Positions 1 through 7,988 of a stretch of DNA of 27,103 bases are shown here, piece by piece. Both the position numbers and the translations under genes were made by a program. The notes under the pieces are model-generated. The model had not been told where the DNA came from and did no database searches. It worked only from the letters and a program-made list of their open reading frames with translations. The stretch is from an uncultured Blautia sp. (GTDB lineage: Bacteria > Bacillota > Clostridia > Lachnospirales > Lachnospiraceae), in assembly GCA_900556555.1 (NCBI GenBank), contig USPF01000032.1, positions 1-27,103 on the forward strand, written 5' to 3'. Every line of letters starts with the position of its first letter. Positions within the stretch are counted from its first letter, which is position 1.

Positions 1-18
1 TAGAAACTTATTAACCAA

Positions 19-35
19 GTAGTCTTACTGACTAC
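19..35 (+). other. Short intergenic hairpin before the first permease gene
   Basis: GTAGTC (19-24) and GACTAC (30-35) form a perfect 6-bp stem with a 5-nt loop, between the unseen upstream gene and the first permease. No T-tract follows, so it is not a convincing terminator. Intercistronic hairpins often stabilise the 3' end of a highly expressed binding-protein message in ABC importer operons; applying that here is inference, because the upstream gene is outside the window. Confidence 0.35.
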
Positions 36-62
36 ACCATTATTATACTAGGAGTGATTCGA

Positions 63-962
63 TTGGCAAAAAGCGGCAAACCTGCTCGAACCAGCAGAGA
101 AAAAAGTGAATTTATGTGGGGCTGGCTGTTTATTCTTCCCACTGTTATTGGATTGATTGTTTTGAACATTATTCCTATCTTCCAGACCATCTACCAGAGT
201 TTCTTTAAAACAGGAGATTTCGGAAGAGGAAATATTTTCGTAGGCGTAGAAAACTATGTGAAAGTTTTCGGTGATTCTGAAGTATGGCAGTCACTGATCA
301 ACACATTCAAATATGCAATTGTAGAAGTTCCGTTCTCTATTGCCATTGCATTAGTTCTGGCAGTTCTTCTGAATAGAAAGATGAAAGGGCGTTCTGCATA
401 CAGAACCATTATTTTCCTTCCTATGGTAGCAGCTCCAGCAGCGGTTGCTATGGTTTGGAGATGGTTATTTAACTCAGATTTTGGTCTTTTGAATAATGTG
501 TTCAACTTAAATGTAAAATGGGTATCAGATCCAAAAATCGCAGTATATTCTATTGCTGTAATTGGTGTCTGGTCGATTCTTGGTTACAACATGGTACTGT
601 TCCTGTCTGGTTTGCAGGAGATTCCTCATGATTATTATGAGGCAGCACAGATTGACGGGGCAACAGGAGTGAAATCTTTCTTCCATATTACGATACCGCT
701 CCTTTCACCTACTATTTTCTTTGTGTTAGTAACACGTGTCATCGGTTCTCTTCAGGTGTTTGATTTGATGTACATGGTAATGGATAAATCTAACCCTGCT
801 CTGGAGAAAACACAGTCACTGGTATATCTGTTTTATAAATATGCATTTATTAACAAGAACATGGGTTACGGCTCTGCCATTGTAGTGCTTCTGCTTGTGA
901 TCACCATGATTATTACAGTGTTCCAGATGATTGGACAGAAAAAATGGGTATTCTACAACTAA
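63..962 (+). CDS. ABC sugar transporter permease (MalF/MsmF/UgpA type)
   Basis: This is one of two integral-membrane subunits of a carbohydrate ABC importer of the CUT1 type, which moves an oligosaccharide across the cytoplasmic membrane. The protein (about 299 aa) has an N-terminal membrane segment (WGWLFILPTVIGLIVLN) and further hydrophobic helices. The permease EAA signature, EAAQIDG, lies at about residues 193-199 with PLL downstream; it is the contact loop for the ATPase. I chose the TTG at 63 because AGGAG (50-54) sits 8 nt before it. The longer GTG start at 54 overlaps that ribosome binding site. The partner permease follows 15 nt downstream. The position next to two alpha-galactosidases suggests melibiose, raffinose or a related alpha-galactoside as substrate (inference). 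No ATPase gene is visible in the window. Confidence 0.92.
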   Translation: MAKSGKPARTSREKSEFMWGWLFILPTVIGLIVLNIIPIFQTIYQSFFKTGDFGRGNIFVGVENYVKVFGDSEVWQSLINTFKYAIVEVPFSIAIALVLAVLLNRKMKGRSAYRTIIFLPMVAAPAAVAMVWRWLFNSDFGLLNNVFNLNVKWVSDPKIAVYSIAVIGVWSILGYNMVLFLSGLQEIPHDYYEAAQIDGATGVKSFFHITIPLLSPTIFFVLVTRVIGSLQVFDLMYMVMDKSNPALEKTQSLVYLFYKYAFINKNMGYGSAIVVLLLVITMIITVFQMIGQKKWVFYN

Positions 963-977
963 GGGGGAGGGAACAAA

Positions 978-1817
978 ATGGATAGTATGGAAAGAAAACA
1001 GAAACTTGTTAAGATTTTAATACATATTGTATTGATACTTGTATCAATCACGATGCTGGTTCCGTTCCTCTGGATGATTCTGACTGCGTTTAAGACTGTT
1101 ACAGAAGCAACCTCTGTAGACCCGTTTGTAATTTTCCCTAAGGAATGGCGGTTCGATGCTTTTAAGGCAGTTATGAAAAACATGAACTTCCTGGTGCTGT
1201 ATAAAAACACACTGCTGTTAATTTTCTTCCGCGTGGTATGTGCAGTGCTTACTGCGACCATGGCTGGATATGCATTCGGTCGTTTGCACTTTAAAGGAAG
1301 AGATTTATGCTTTTCACTGGTACTGTTTCAGATGATGGTTCCAGTACAGATTTTCATTATTCCACAGTATTTAATGGTAAGTAAGATGGGTATGTTAAAT
1401 ACCATGTTTGCCCTGGTATTCCCAGGTATGGTAACGGCCTTTGGTACATTCCTGCTCAGACAGGGATATATGGGGCTTCCAAATGATCTGGAAGAAGCAG
1501 CAAGACTGGATGGATGTAATATCGGACAGACGTTCCTGTTTATTATGGCACCGCTTACCAGATCCAGCATGGTAGCACTTGGAATTTTCACAGCAGTATT
1601 TGCATTTAAAGACCTGATGTGGCCAATGATTGTAAATACAGATAAAGATATGCTGGTACTCTCCTCCGCATTGGCAAAAATGCAGGGACAGTACACAGCA
1701 AAATTCCCGGAATTAATGGCAGCATCTCTCATTGCCTGTATTCCAATGATCGTGATTTATATGATTTTCCAGAAACAGTTTATCGAAGGTATTGCAACAT
1801 CTGGTGGTAAATTATAA
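978..1817 (+). CDS. ABC sugar transporter permease (MalG/MsmG/UgpE type)
   Basis: This is the second membrane subunit of the same CUT1 importer, 279 aa. After a short cytoplasmic N-terminus it has a hydrophobic segment (IVLILVSITMLVPFLWMIL), several further helices, and the EAARLDG ATPase-contact signature at about residues 173-179. It ends in the usual family tail (QKQFIEGIATSGGKL; MalG-type proteins end similarly). A GGGGGAGGG ribosome binding site lies just before the ATG. It forms an operon with the upstream permease (15 nt gap). A terminator-like hairpin lies about 30 nt past its stop, so transporter and enzyme genes may be expressed at different levels. Confidence 0.92.
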   Translation: MDSMERKQKLVKILIHIVLILVSITMLVPFLWMILTAFKTVTEATSVDPFVIFPKEWRFDAFKAVMKNMNFLVLYKNTLLLIFFRVVCAVLTATMAGYAFGRLHFKGRDLCFSLVLFQMMVPVQIFIIPQYLMVSKMGMLNTMFALVFPGMVTAFGTFLLRQGYMGLPNDLEEAARLDGCNIGQTFLFIMAPLTRSSMVALGIFTAVFAFKDLMWPMIVNTDKDMLVLSSALAKMQGQYTAKFPELMAASLIACIPMIVIYMIFQKQFIEGIATSGGKL

Positions 1818-1834
1818 TAGGGTGGAGTCCCTAT
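1792..1834 (+). promoter_or_regulatory. Possible promoter and palindromic operator for the GH36 gene
   Basis: TTGCAA (1792-1797), a short 15-nt spacer and a perfect TATAAT (1813-1818) overlap the end of the permease gene. Immediately after is the inverted repeat ATAGGG (1817-1822), a 6-nt gap, and CCCTAT (1829-1834), which would cover the start-site region. The -10 is good, but the spacer is shorter than the optimal 17, so promoter activity would probably need an activator. The nearby AraC protein is one candidate (inference). Confidence 0.3.
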
Positions 1835-1841
1835 ATGAAAA

Positions 1842-1876
1842 ACAGAAGGGCAGCCCTGAGGCTGTCCTTTTTCTGT
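1842..1876 (+). terminator. Terminator or attenuator hairpin upstream of the GH36 gene
   Basis: GGGCAGCC (1848-1855), a CTGA loop and GGCTGTCC (1860-1867) make an 8-bp stem with one G-U pair, followed by TTTTTC. Flanking ACAGAA (1842-1847) and TTCTGT (1871-1876) can extend the pairing. Only about 22 nt separate the T-run from the GH36 ATG, so no promoter fits after it. The GH36 message must cross this hairpin, which makes it an attenuator or a leaky terminator. Confidence 0.75.
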
Positions 1877-1897
1877 AAAAAAATTTGGAGGTGTTTT

Positions 1898-4132
1898 ATG
1901 GCAATTCAATTTCATGAAAAAGCAAGAGAGTTTCATCTATATAATAAAGAAGTAAGTTATATTATGAAGATTATGGAAAACGGACAGATTGAAAATCTGT
2001 ATTATGGAAAGAGAATAAAAGACAGAGAAGATTTTTCTTATCTTCATGAAGAAATATCACGCCCTCTGACCTCTGTGAATGTACCGGAACCAGGGGTTTT
2101 GTCTATGGAATATACAAAACAGGAATATCCGTCTTATGGAACAGGAGATTACAGAAGCCCTGCCTTTACTGTGTTACAGGAAGACGGAAGCCGGATTTCT
2201 GCTTTTGCCTATGTAGGGCACAATATTTTTAATGGGAAGAAGGAGTTAAAACCACTTCCGGCTACTTATGCAGAATCTGACGAAGAAGCCCAGACTTTGG
2301 AGATTATTTTATATGATGATCTGATTGATACGGAGCTGGTACTTTCCTATACGATTTATGAGGAGCATCCGGTAATTACCAGAAACGCCCGTTTTACACA
2401 AAAAGGAACAGAAAAAATTGTCCTGGAACGTGCCCTGAGCATGAGTGTGGAATTTGGGGACATGGATTTCGAGATGGTTCATCTGGCTGGTGCATGGGCA
2501 AGAGAGCGTTATGTGAAAACAAGAAAATTGGAGATGGGCATTCAATCCATTCAGAATCTTCATGGCACAGGAAGCAGTGCAGAGCACAATCCATTCTTGG
2601 CGTTGAAACGGCCACATACAACAGAGTCTCAGGGTGAAGTGTATGGATTCAGCCTGGTATATAGTGGTAATTTCCTGGCACAGACGGAGGTAACGACCTT
2701 TGATCTGACAAGAGTGACTATGGGAATTCATCCAGAAGGCTTTTCCTGGGAATTGAATCAGGGTGAGACATTCCAGACTCCTGAGGTAGTTATGGTCTAC
2801 AGTGATCAGGGACTGAATAAAATGAGCCAGGTATATCACAGGTTATACAGAACCCGCCTGATGAGAGGCTATTGGCGTGACAAGGCCCGGCCAATTCTGC
2901 TGAATAACTGGGAAGCAACCTATTTTGATTTTAATGAAGAGAAAATTTTAAATATTGCAAAAAAGGCAAAAGAAGTAGGTGTGGAATTGTTTGTCCTGGA
3001 TGATGGATGGTTTGGGGCAAGAAACGATGATTACAGAGGATTGGGAGATTGGTATGTGAATCTGGAGAAACTTCCGGATGGCATATCCGGGCTATCCAGA
3101 AAGATCGAAGCTCTGGGACTGAAATTTGGTCTCTGGGTGGAACTGGAGATGGTAAATAAGGACAGTGATCTGTACCGTGCACATCCAGACTGGATTATTG
3201 GTGCACCAGGAAGATTCGAATCTCATGGAAGACATCAGCATGTACTGGACTTTTCCAGGAAAGAAGTGGTAGATTATATCTATGAAATGATATCTAAAGT
3301 GTTAAGAGAGTCTTCCATCTCTTACATTAAATGGGATATGAACCGTTATATGTCAGAGCCTTACAGCCGGGGAGCAAGTGCTGCCCATCAGGGAATGGTA
3401 ATGCACAAATATATTCTGGGTGTCTATGATTTATATACCCGTCTGACCACAGAATTTCCGGAAATCTTGTTTGAATCCTGTGCAAGCGGTGGTGCGAGAT
3501 TTGATCCTGCTATGCTGTATTTTGCCCCACAGACTTGGACCAGTGATGATACAGATGCCAGTGAGAGGGTAAAAATCCAGTATGGTACATCTATGGTATA
3601 TCCGGTGGTGAGTATGGGTTCTCATGTGTCTGCTGTTCCAAATCATCAGCTTCTTAGAACAACACCGCTGGAGACAAGGGGAAATGTAGCTTATTTCGGT
3701 ACCTTCGGATATGAGCTGGATTTAAACCTGCTCAGTGATGAAGAGATTGAGATGGTGAAGAAACAGATTACCTTTATGAAACAGTACCGGGATTTGATCC
3801 AGGTAGAAGGCGATTTCTACCGGCTGTTAAGCCCATTTGCAGGAAATGATGCAGCGTGGATGGTGGTATCCAGAGATCAGACAGAAGCAATTGCAGGGTT
3901 TTATCAGAGACTGAATAAAATCAATGCATCCTGGCTCCGTCTGCGTCTACAGGGATTAAGTGAGGACAGTTTATATGAAGTAAGCCGGAATGTTCTGGGT
4001 GAAACAAAATCTTATCAGGCTTATGGCTCAGAGCTGATGTATGCGGGTATTCCTATTGACAGAGAGGAATTAAACGAGAAAGGTGGAGATTTTGCTTCAC
4101 TGCTCTATGTTTTGAAAAAAATAGAAGAGTAA
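1898..4132 (+). CDS. Alpha-galactosidase, glycoside hydrolase family 36
   Basis: This enzyme hydrolyses terminal alpha-1,6-galactose from melibiose, raffinose and stachyose by a retaining mechanism. The protein is 744 aa, close to the roughly 730-aa AgaA/RafA type. It has an N-terminal beta-supersandwich domain (about 1-330), a TIM barrel (about 330-650) and a C-terminal beta domain. Family signatures are present: LDDGWFGARNDD (Asp368/Asp369), KWDMNR with the nucleophile Asp480, CASGGARFDP, and SDDTDA with the acid/base Asp550. There is no signal peptide, so it acts in the cytoplasm on imported sugar. The ATG at 1898 has GGAGG 6 nt upstream. An in-frame ATG at 1835 would place the terminator hairpin inside the coding region and is rejected. 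The araC-family gene follows 22 nt downstream. Confidence 0.95.
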   Translation: MAIQFHEKAREFHLYNKEVSYIMKIMENGQIENLYYGKRIKDREDFSYLHEEISRPLTSVNVPEPGVLSMEYTKQEYPSYGTGDYRSPAFTVLQEDGSRISAFAYVGHNIFNGKKELKPLPATYAESDEEAQTLEIILYDDLIDTELVLSYTIYEEHPVITRNARFTQKGTEKIVLERALSMSVEFGDMDFEMVHLAGAWARERYVKTRKLEMGIQSIQNLHGTGSSAEHNPFLALKRPHTTESQGEVYGFSLVYSGNFLAQTEVTTFDLTRVTMGIHPEGFSWELNQGETFQTPEVVMVYSDQGLNKMSQVYHRLYRTRLMRGYWRDKARPILLNNWEATYFDFNEEKILNIAKKAKEVGVELFVLDDGWFGARNDDYRGLGDWYVNLEKLPDGISGLSRKIEALGLKFGLWVELEMVNKDSDLYRAHPDWIIGAPGRFESHGRHQHVLDFSRKEVVDYIYEMISKVLRESSISYIKWDMNRYMSEPYSRGASAAHQGMVMHKYILGVYDLYTRLTTEFPEILFESCASGGARFDPAMLYFAPQTWTSDDTDASERVKIQYGTSMVYPVVSMGSHVSAVPNHQLLRTTPLETRGNVAYFGTFGYELDLNLLSDEEIEMVKKQITFMKQYRDLIQVEGDFYRLLSPFAGNDAAWMVVSRDQTEAIAGFYQRLNKINASWLRLRLQGLSEDSLYEVSRNVLGETKSYQAYGSELMYAGIPIDREELNEKGGDFASLLYVLKKIEE

Positions 4133-4154
4133 AAAGAAACCGGAGGGAACTATA

Positions 4155-5078
4155 TTGAGCCATACACATACAGTTGGATTTACAAATTCTGCCAGATACA
4201 GGGTGTTAGAAGACCTTCAGAAAGATTCTGTGGATCTGTGCCTGACTTACTGCGGGTTGGAATACTGTAACCCTTCTCATCGATTTGGACCGAATATGAG
4301 AGATGCTCATGTGATTCATGTCATCAGGGAAGGGAAAGGTACGCTGGAAATTAATAAAAAGAAATACGAGCTTGGGGCGGGAGATGTGTTTTATATTCCG
4401 CCCAAAGTAGAAGCTTGGTATGAATCAGACAAGGATGATCCATGGTGCTATACCTGGGTTGGATTTGTGGGCATGAAAGCAGAAGAATGTACCAGTCAGG
4501 CGGGATTTAGTTTGAAAAATCCAGTAAGAAAGATAAACTGTGTGGATAAAGTGGGGCAATATATAGAACAGATGCTGGAAGCATATCAGTTGTCTTATTC
4601 CAATGAATTAAAGCGCAATGGTCTTTTACATTTGGTTATGTCTGCTTTTGTAGAAGATTATTGTCAGAATAATGCGGCTTTGGGTGTTGTGGCACCACAT
4701 CCTTATCCCGGAGCTGTTTATGTAAAGCATGCTGTGGAATACATGACTTATCATTATGATGAAAAATTAAAGATTAATGACCTTGCGGATTTTATTGGGA
4801 TAAACAGGAGCTATCTGACCAGCAGTTTTAAGAAACATATGGGATGTTCTCCTCAAGAATTTTTGATTAATTTAAGGGTGGAAAAAGCAAAATCTCTGTT
4901 GAAGAAAACAGATATGTCCATCAACGCAGTTGCTAATGCGGTGGGATATCCAGACCAGCTTGCCTTTTCAAAAGTATTTAAACAGCATTGTGGCATGAGT
5001 CCTAGAATGTATAAAGAAGAAAAAAGTGAGCTTGTAATCAAAAAGGAAAAGTATGAGTATATGGGGAGTCATTTATAG
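4155..5078 (+). CDS. AraC-family transcriptional regulator of the alpha-galactoside locus
   Basis: This is a likely sugar-responsive activator of the surrounding genes. The protein is 307 aa, with an N-terminal cupin-like AraC sensing domain (about 30-110; IREGKGTLEINKKKYELGAG then DVFYIPP) and a C-terminal double helix-turn-helix (about 193-295). The latter includes KINDLADFIGINRSYLTSSF and the second-helix signature AVGYPDQLAFSKVFKQHCG followed by MSPRMY. It starts with TTG at 4155, with GGAGGG 7 nt upstream. The layout resembles MsmR/RafR-type regulators beside alpha-galactosidase genes, so I infer that it senses melibiose or raffinose. It is co-transcribed with the GH36 gene (22 nt gap), and the GH4 gene follows 38 nt later. 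Confidence 0.9.
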   Translation: MSHTHTVGFTNSARYRVLEDLQKDSVDLCLTYCGLEYCNPSHRFGPNMRDAHVIHVIREGKGTLEINKKKYELGAGDVFYIPPKVEAWYESDKDDPWCYTWVGFVGMKAEECTSQAGFSLKNPVRKINCVDKVGQYIEQMLEAYQLSYSNELKRNGLLHLVMSAFVEDYCQNNAALGVVAPHPYPGAVYVKHAVEYMTYHYDEKLKINDLADFIGINRSYLTSSFKKHMGCSPQEFLINLRVEKAKSLLKKTDMSINAVANAVGYPDQLAFSKVFKQHCGMSPRMYKEEKSELVIKKEKYEYMGSHL

Positions 5079-5116
5079 TATGTAGCAAAATAATTTAAAA
5101 GGAGAAGGTGTGAATT

Positions 5117-6439
5117 ATGATTAAAATTACATTTATGGGAGCAGGAAGTACAGTGTTTGCAAGGAATGTATTGGGGGATTGCATGTGTACACCGGCACTT
5201 CGGGAAAGTGAAATTGCACTGTATGATATTGACGAACAGCGTCTGGAAGATTCCCGGCTGATTCTAAGTGCCATTAACCACAATGTGAATGAAGACCGTG
5301 CAGTGATTAAAACATATCTGGGTGCCGAGAACCGCAAAGATGCATTAAGAGATGCTGATTTTGTAGTAAATGCTATTCAGGTAGGTGGTTATGATCCTTG
5401 TACCATCACAGATTTTGAAATTCCGAAAAAATACGGTTTAAAACAGACTATTGCAGATACTCTGGGAATCGGTGGGATTATGCGTGCTCTCCGTACCATT
5501 CCTGTATTGGAAGAGTTTGCAAGAGATATGGAAGAAGTATGTCCGAACACCTTGTTCCTGAACTATTCTAATCCTATGGCAATGCTGACCGGCTATATGC
5601 AGAGATATACAAAAATCAGAACTGTTGGCCTGTGCCACAGTGTCCAGGTGTGCTCTGAAAAGCTTTTAGAAAAACTGGATATGAAGGACAAATTAGAAGG
5701 AAGACAGGAATTAATCGCAGGAATCAACCACATGGGATGGTTGTTGGAAATCCGTGATAAAGACGGAAATGACTTGTATCCTGAAATTAAGAAACGTGCT
5801 GCAAAGAAAAATGCAGAAGAGAAACATGATGATATGGTACGTTTCGAGTACATCCGTCACCTGGGGTATTATTGTACAGAGTCCAGCGAACACAACGCAG
5901 AGTATAATCCGTTCTTTATTAAGTCTAAATACCCTGAAATGATAGAAGAGTTTAATATTCCTCTTGACGAATACCCGAGACGCTGTGTGGAACAGATTGA
6001 GGGATGGGAAAAAGAGCGTGAAGATATCTTGAAAGACGGTAAGATTACTCATGAAAGAAGTCATGAGTATGCATCTTACATCATGGAAGCGGTTGTTACC
6101 GATAAGCCATACAAGATTGGCGGAAATGTGCTGAATAAAGGTTATATTGATAATCTTCCGGAAGATGCCTGCGTAGAAGTGCCGTGTTATATTGACGGAA
6201 CTGGTGTACATCCGACAAAAGTAGGAAAACTGCCGACACAGCTTGCGGCTATGAATATGACGAACATTAACCCTCAGCTTTTGACTATTGAGGCAGCAGT
6301 GACCAAGGACAGACAGAAAATCTATCAGGCAGCCATGCTGGATCCACACACAGCGGCAGAGCTGAATATCAAAGATATCATCAGCATGTGTGATGAATTG
6401 ATTGAGGCACACGGGGATTATATGAAAGATTACCAGTAA
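5117..6439 (+). CDS. melA: Alpha-galactosidase, glycoside hydrolase family 4 (MelA type)
   Basis: GH4 enzymes cleave glycosides by an NAD+ and divalent-metal-dependent redox-elimination mechanism, unlike the hydrolytic GH36 enzyme two genes upstream. The 440-aa protein aligns by eye along its length with E. coli MelA. It has the Rossmann start ITFMGAGSTVFARN (GAGST at about 8-12), QVGGYDPCTITDFEIPKKYG, TIADTLGIGGIMRALRTIP, and the metal-site residues Cys173 (GLCHSVQ) and His205 (GINHM). It also has ESSEHNAEYNPFFIK and DPHTAAEL near the C-terminus. The MelA-like sequence favours alpha-galactosidase over a 6-phospho-alpha-glucosidase. No PTS gene is near, which fits unphosphorylated substrate from the ABC importer. 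AAAAGGAGAAGG precedes the ATG. It is cytoplasmic. Confidence 0.92.
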   Translation: MIKITFMGAGSTVFARNVLGDCMCTPALRESEIALYDIDEQRLEDSRLILSAINHNVNEDRAVIKTYLGAENRKDALRDADFVVNAIQVGGYDPCTITDFEIPKKYGLKQTIADTLGIGGIMRALRTIPVLEEFARDMEEVCPNTLFLNYSNPMAMLTGYMQRYTKIRTVGLCHSVQVCSEKLLEKLDMKDKLEGRQELIAGINHMGWLLEIRDKDGNDLYPEIKKRAAKKNAEEKHDDMVRFEYIRHLGYYCTESSEHNAEYNPFFIKSKYPEMIEEFNIPLDEYPRRCVEQIEGWEKEREDILKDGKITHERSHEYASYIMEAVVTDKPYKIGGNVLNKGYIDNLPEDACVEVPCYIDGTGVHPTKVGKLPTQLAAMNMTNINPQLLTIEAAVTKDRQKIYQAAMLDPHTAAELNIKDIISMCDELIEAHGDYMKDYQ

Positions 6440-6455
6440 AAACAGAGTTTCTTCC

Positions 6456-6484
6456 TTGCAGCTTAATTTTTAGAGGAGTATAAT
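6456..6484 (+). promoter_or_regulatory. Sigma-A-type promoter for the HAD gene
   Basis: TTGCAG (6456-6461), a 17-nt spacer and a perfect TATAAT (6479-6484) lie in the 78-nt gap after the GH4 gene. Predicted transcription starts near 6491, about 27 nt before the GTG. No terminator is seen between GH4 and this site, so the HAD gene may receive both read-through and its own transcript. Confidence 0.55.
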
Positions 6485-6517
6485 AAACTCATCAAGAAGC
6501 AAAAGGGAGAAAGAACC

Positions 6518-7357
6518 GTGAAAGCAATAAAAGAATTTAAAAAGACAAAAGATCTGTTAATCTGTATTGATTCCGATGGTTGTGTCCTGGATACCATGGA
6601 GATTAAGCATATGCGCTGTTTTGGGCCATGTCTTGTGCATGAGTGGGGATTGTCAGAATACAGGGAAGAGATTGTCCGGCTCTGGAGAAAGATTAATCTT
6701 TTGAGCAAAGACAGAGGTGTAAACCGCTTTGTGGGGCTTGGGAAAGTTCTGGAAGATATTAATGATAACTATTTCCTTGTAGAAGGGCTTGCTGGATATC
6801 AGGAATGGGTATCAAATACAAAAGAATTATCCAATGAAAGTGCAAAAAAAGCATACGAAGAAACCGGAAATGAGTGTATTAAGAAAGCCCTGGAATGGTC
6901 TGAACTTGTCAATCAGTCCTTGATGATGGTGTCTATGAGCAAGAAACAGCCCTTTGAAGGTGCAGAAAATGCAGTGAAGCTGTCAAGAGAATGTGCGGAT
7001 ATTGCAATCGTGACAGCGGCAAATGGTTCAGAGATCAAAAAAGAGTGGAAAAACCTGGATATTATGAAATATACAGACGTTCTGGCATCTCAGGAGACCG
7101 GTACGAAATCCAGATGTTTAAAAGCTTTGGTGGAAAAGGGATATGAGCCTGACCATGTGCTGATGCTGGGAGATGCACCGGCAGATTTAGAAGCTGCCAG
7201 AGAAGCAGGAGCTTTATTTTATCCGATTCTGGCCTATCAGGAGAGAGAGTCCTGGGAAGAATTTCCGGAGGCACTGAAACGTTTCCGTGAGGGAACTTAT
7301 GCAGGAGAATATCAGGAGCAGAAAATCCAGGAGTTTGAACGAAATTTAAGATTGTAG
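6518..7357 (+). CDS. HAD-superfamily hydrolase, probable phosphatase
   Basis: This is a haloacid-dehalogenase-fold phosphohydrolase, 279 aa. All four HAD motifs are visible: motif I DSDGCVLDT with nucleophile Asp18 and Asp20; motif II VTAANG with Thr166; motif III Lys197 (GTKSR); motif IV GDAPADLEAAREAG with Asp219 and Asp223. A large, mainly helical cap (about 30-150) makes it longer than beta-phosphoglucomutase-like members (about 220 aa). It starts with GTG at 6518, with AGGGAGA 7 nt upstream. The substrate cannot be read from sequence. The position after two alpha-galactosidases suggests a sugar phosphate (inference). The next gene is separated by the long spoVT leader hairpin, which may terminate this transcript. 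Confidence 0.8.
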   Translation: MKAIKEFKKTKDLLICIDSDGCVLDTMEIKHMRCFGPCLVHEWGLSEYREEIVRLWRKINLLSKDRGVNRFVGLGKVLEDINDNYFLVEGLAGYQEWVSNTKELSNESAKKAYEETGNECIKKALEWSELVNQSLMMVSMSKKQPFEGAENAVKLSRECADIAIVTAANGSEIKKEWKNLDIMKYTDVLASQETGTKSRCLKALVEKGYEPDHVLMLGDAPADLEAAREAGALFYPILAYQERESWEEFPEALKRFREGTYAGEYQEQKIQEFERNLRL

Positions 7358-7363
7358 AAGTAT

Positions 7364-7429
7364 AAAAATTCCTTCATCTACAGATACTATTCCCAAAATT
7401 GGAAAGTACAGTAGATGGAGGAATTTTTT
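7364..7429 (+). promoter_or_regulatory. Long hairpin enclosing the spoVT ribosome binding site
   Basis: AAAAATTCCTTCATCTAC (7364-7381) pairs with GTAGATGGAGGAATTTTT (7411-7428) over 18 positions with one G-U pair. Inside the loop, TACT/AGTA (7385-7388, 7405-7408) and TTCC/GGAA (7390-7393, 7401-7404) extend the stem around a 7-nt loop. The right arm ends in six Ts, so it resembles a terminator for the HAD gene. The same arm also contains GGAGG (7417-7421), the ribosome binding site for the ATG at 7432. Folding would both favour termination and hide the start of spoVT. Confidence 0.75.
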
Positions 7430-7431
7430 AT

Positions 7432-7974
7432 ATGAAAGCAACAGGGATAGTCAGAAGAATAGATGATTTAGGAAGAGTAGTGATTCCAAAGGAAATCAGA
7501 AGAACCTTGCGGATAAGAGAAAGTGATCCCCTTGAAATCTTTACGGACAGGGAAGGGGAAATCATTCTAAAGAAATACTCTCCAATCGGTGAGTTGAGCA
7601 CATTTGCCAAAGAATATGCAGAGGCTCTGGCACAGGCAGCAGGGTGTATAGCCTGCATCACTGACAGAGATCAGGTCATAGCAGCAGCAGGAAGCGGTTC
7701 AAGAGAGTTTGCCGACAGAAGGATTCACAGTGAATTGGAAACCATGATCGCCGACAGAAAAAGCGTCTGTATTACAGAAAAGAAATTTGTAAAAATCATA
7801 GAAGATGATAATATGGAGTATAGCTCCCAGGCGATTTATACGATTACCTGTGCGGGGGATGCTGTGGGAAGTGTATTAATTCTGGATAAAACAGGAAACA
7901 GGAAGTTTACGGAGACAGAGGAGAAACTGGCCTTGGCAGCTTCTGGATTTCTGGGAAGACAGATGGAGCAATAA
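7432..7974 (+). CDS. spoVT: SpoVT-like AbrB-family transcriptional regulator
   Basis: In Bacillus, SpoVT is a sigma-G-dependent regulator that tunes forespore gene expression. The protein is 180 aa, against 178 in B. subtilis. It has an N-terminal AbrB swapped-hairpin DNA-binding domain (about 1-52; MKATGIVRRIDDLGRVVIPK and the rest of the family motif to EGEIILKKYSPIGEL), then a GAF-like C-terminal domain (about 55-175). I chose the ATG at 7432 because GGAGG is about 10 nt upstream and the AbrB motif begins exactly there; an upstream in-frame TTG at 7399 lies inside the leader hairpin loop. It ends before a terminator shared with the convergent pncB. Its presence supports a spore-forming host. 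Confidence 0.9.
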   Translation: MKATGIVRRIDDLGRVVIPKEIRRTLRIRESDPLEIFTDREGEIILKKYSPIGELSTFAKEYAEALAQAAGCIACITDRDQVIAAAGSGSREFADRRIHSELETMIADRKSVCITEKKFVKIIEDDNMEYSSQAIYTITCAGDAVGSVLILDKTGNRKFTETEEKLALAASGFLGRQMEQ

Positions 7975-7988
7975 ATATAAAAGAAAAA

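Noticed and set aside
2309..2839. 176-codon minus-strand open frame inside the GH36 gene
   Set aside because: It is antisense to a complete GH36 enzyme, with no motif, promoter or ribosome binding site.
5711..6412. 233-codon open frame on the minus strand across the GH4 gene
   Set aside because: It lies wholly opposite a clear GH4 coding region, its translation is Cys/His/Phe-rich without family motifs, and it has no ribosome binding site. It is a shadow.
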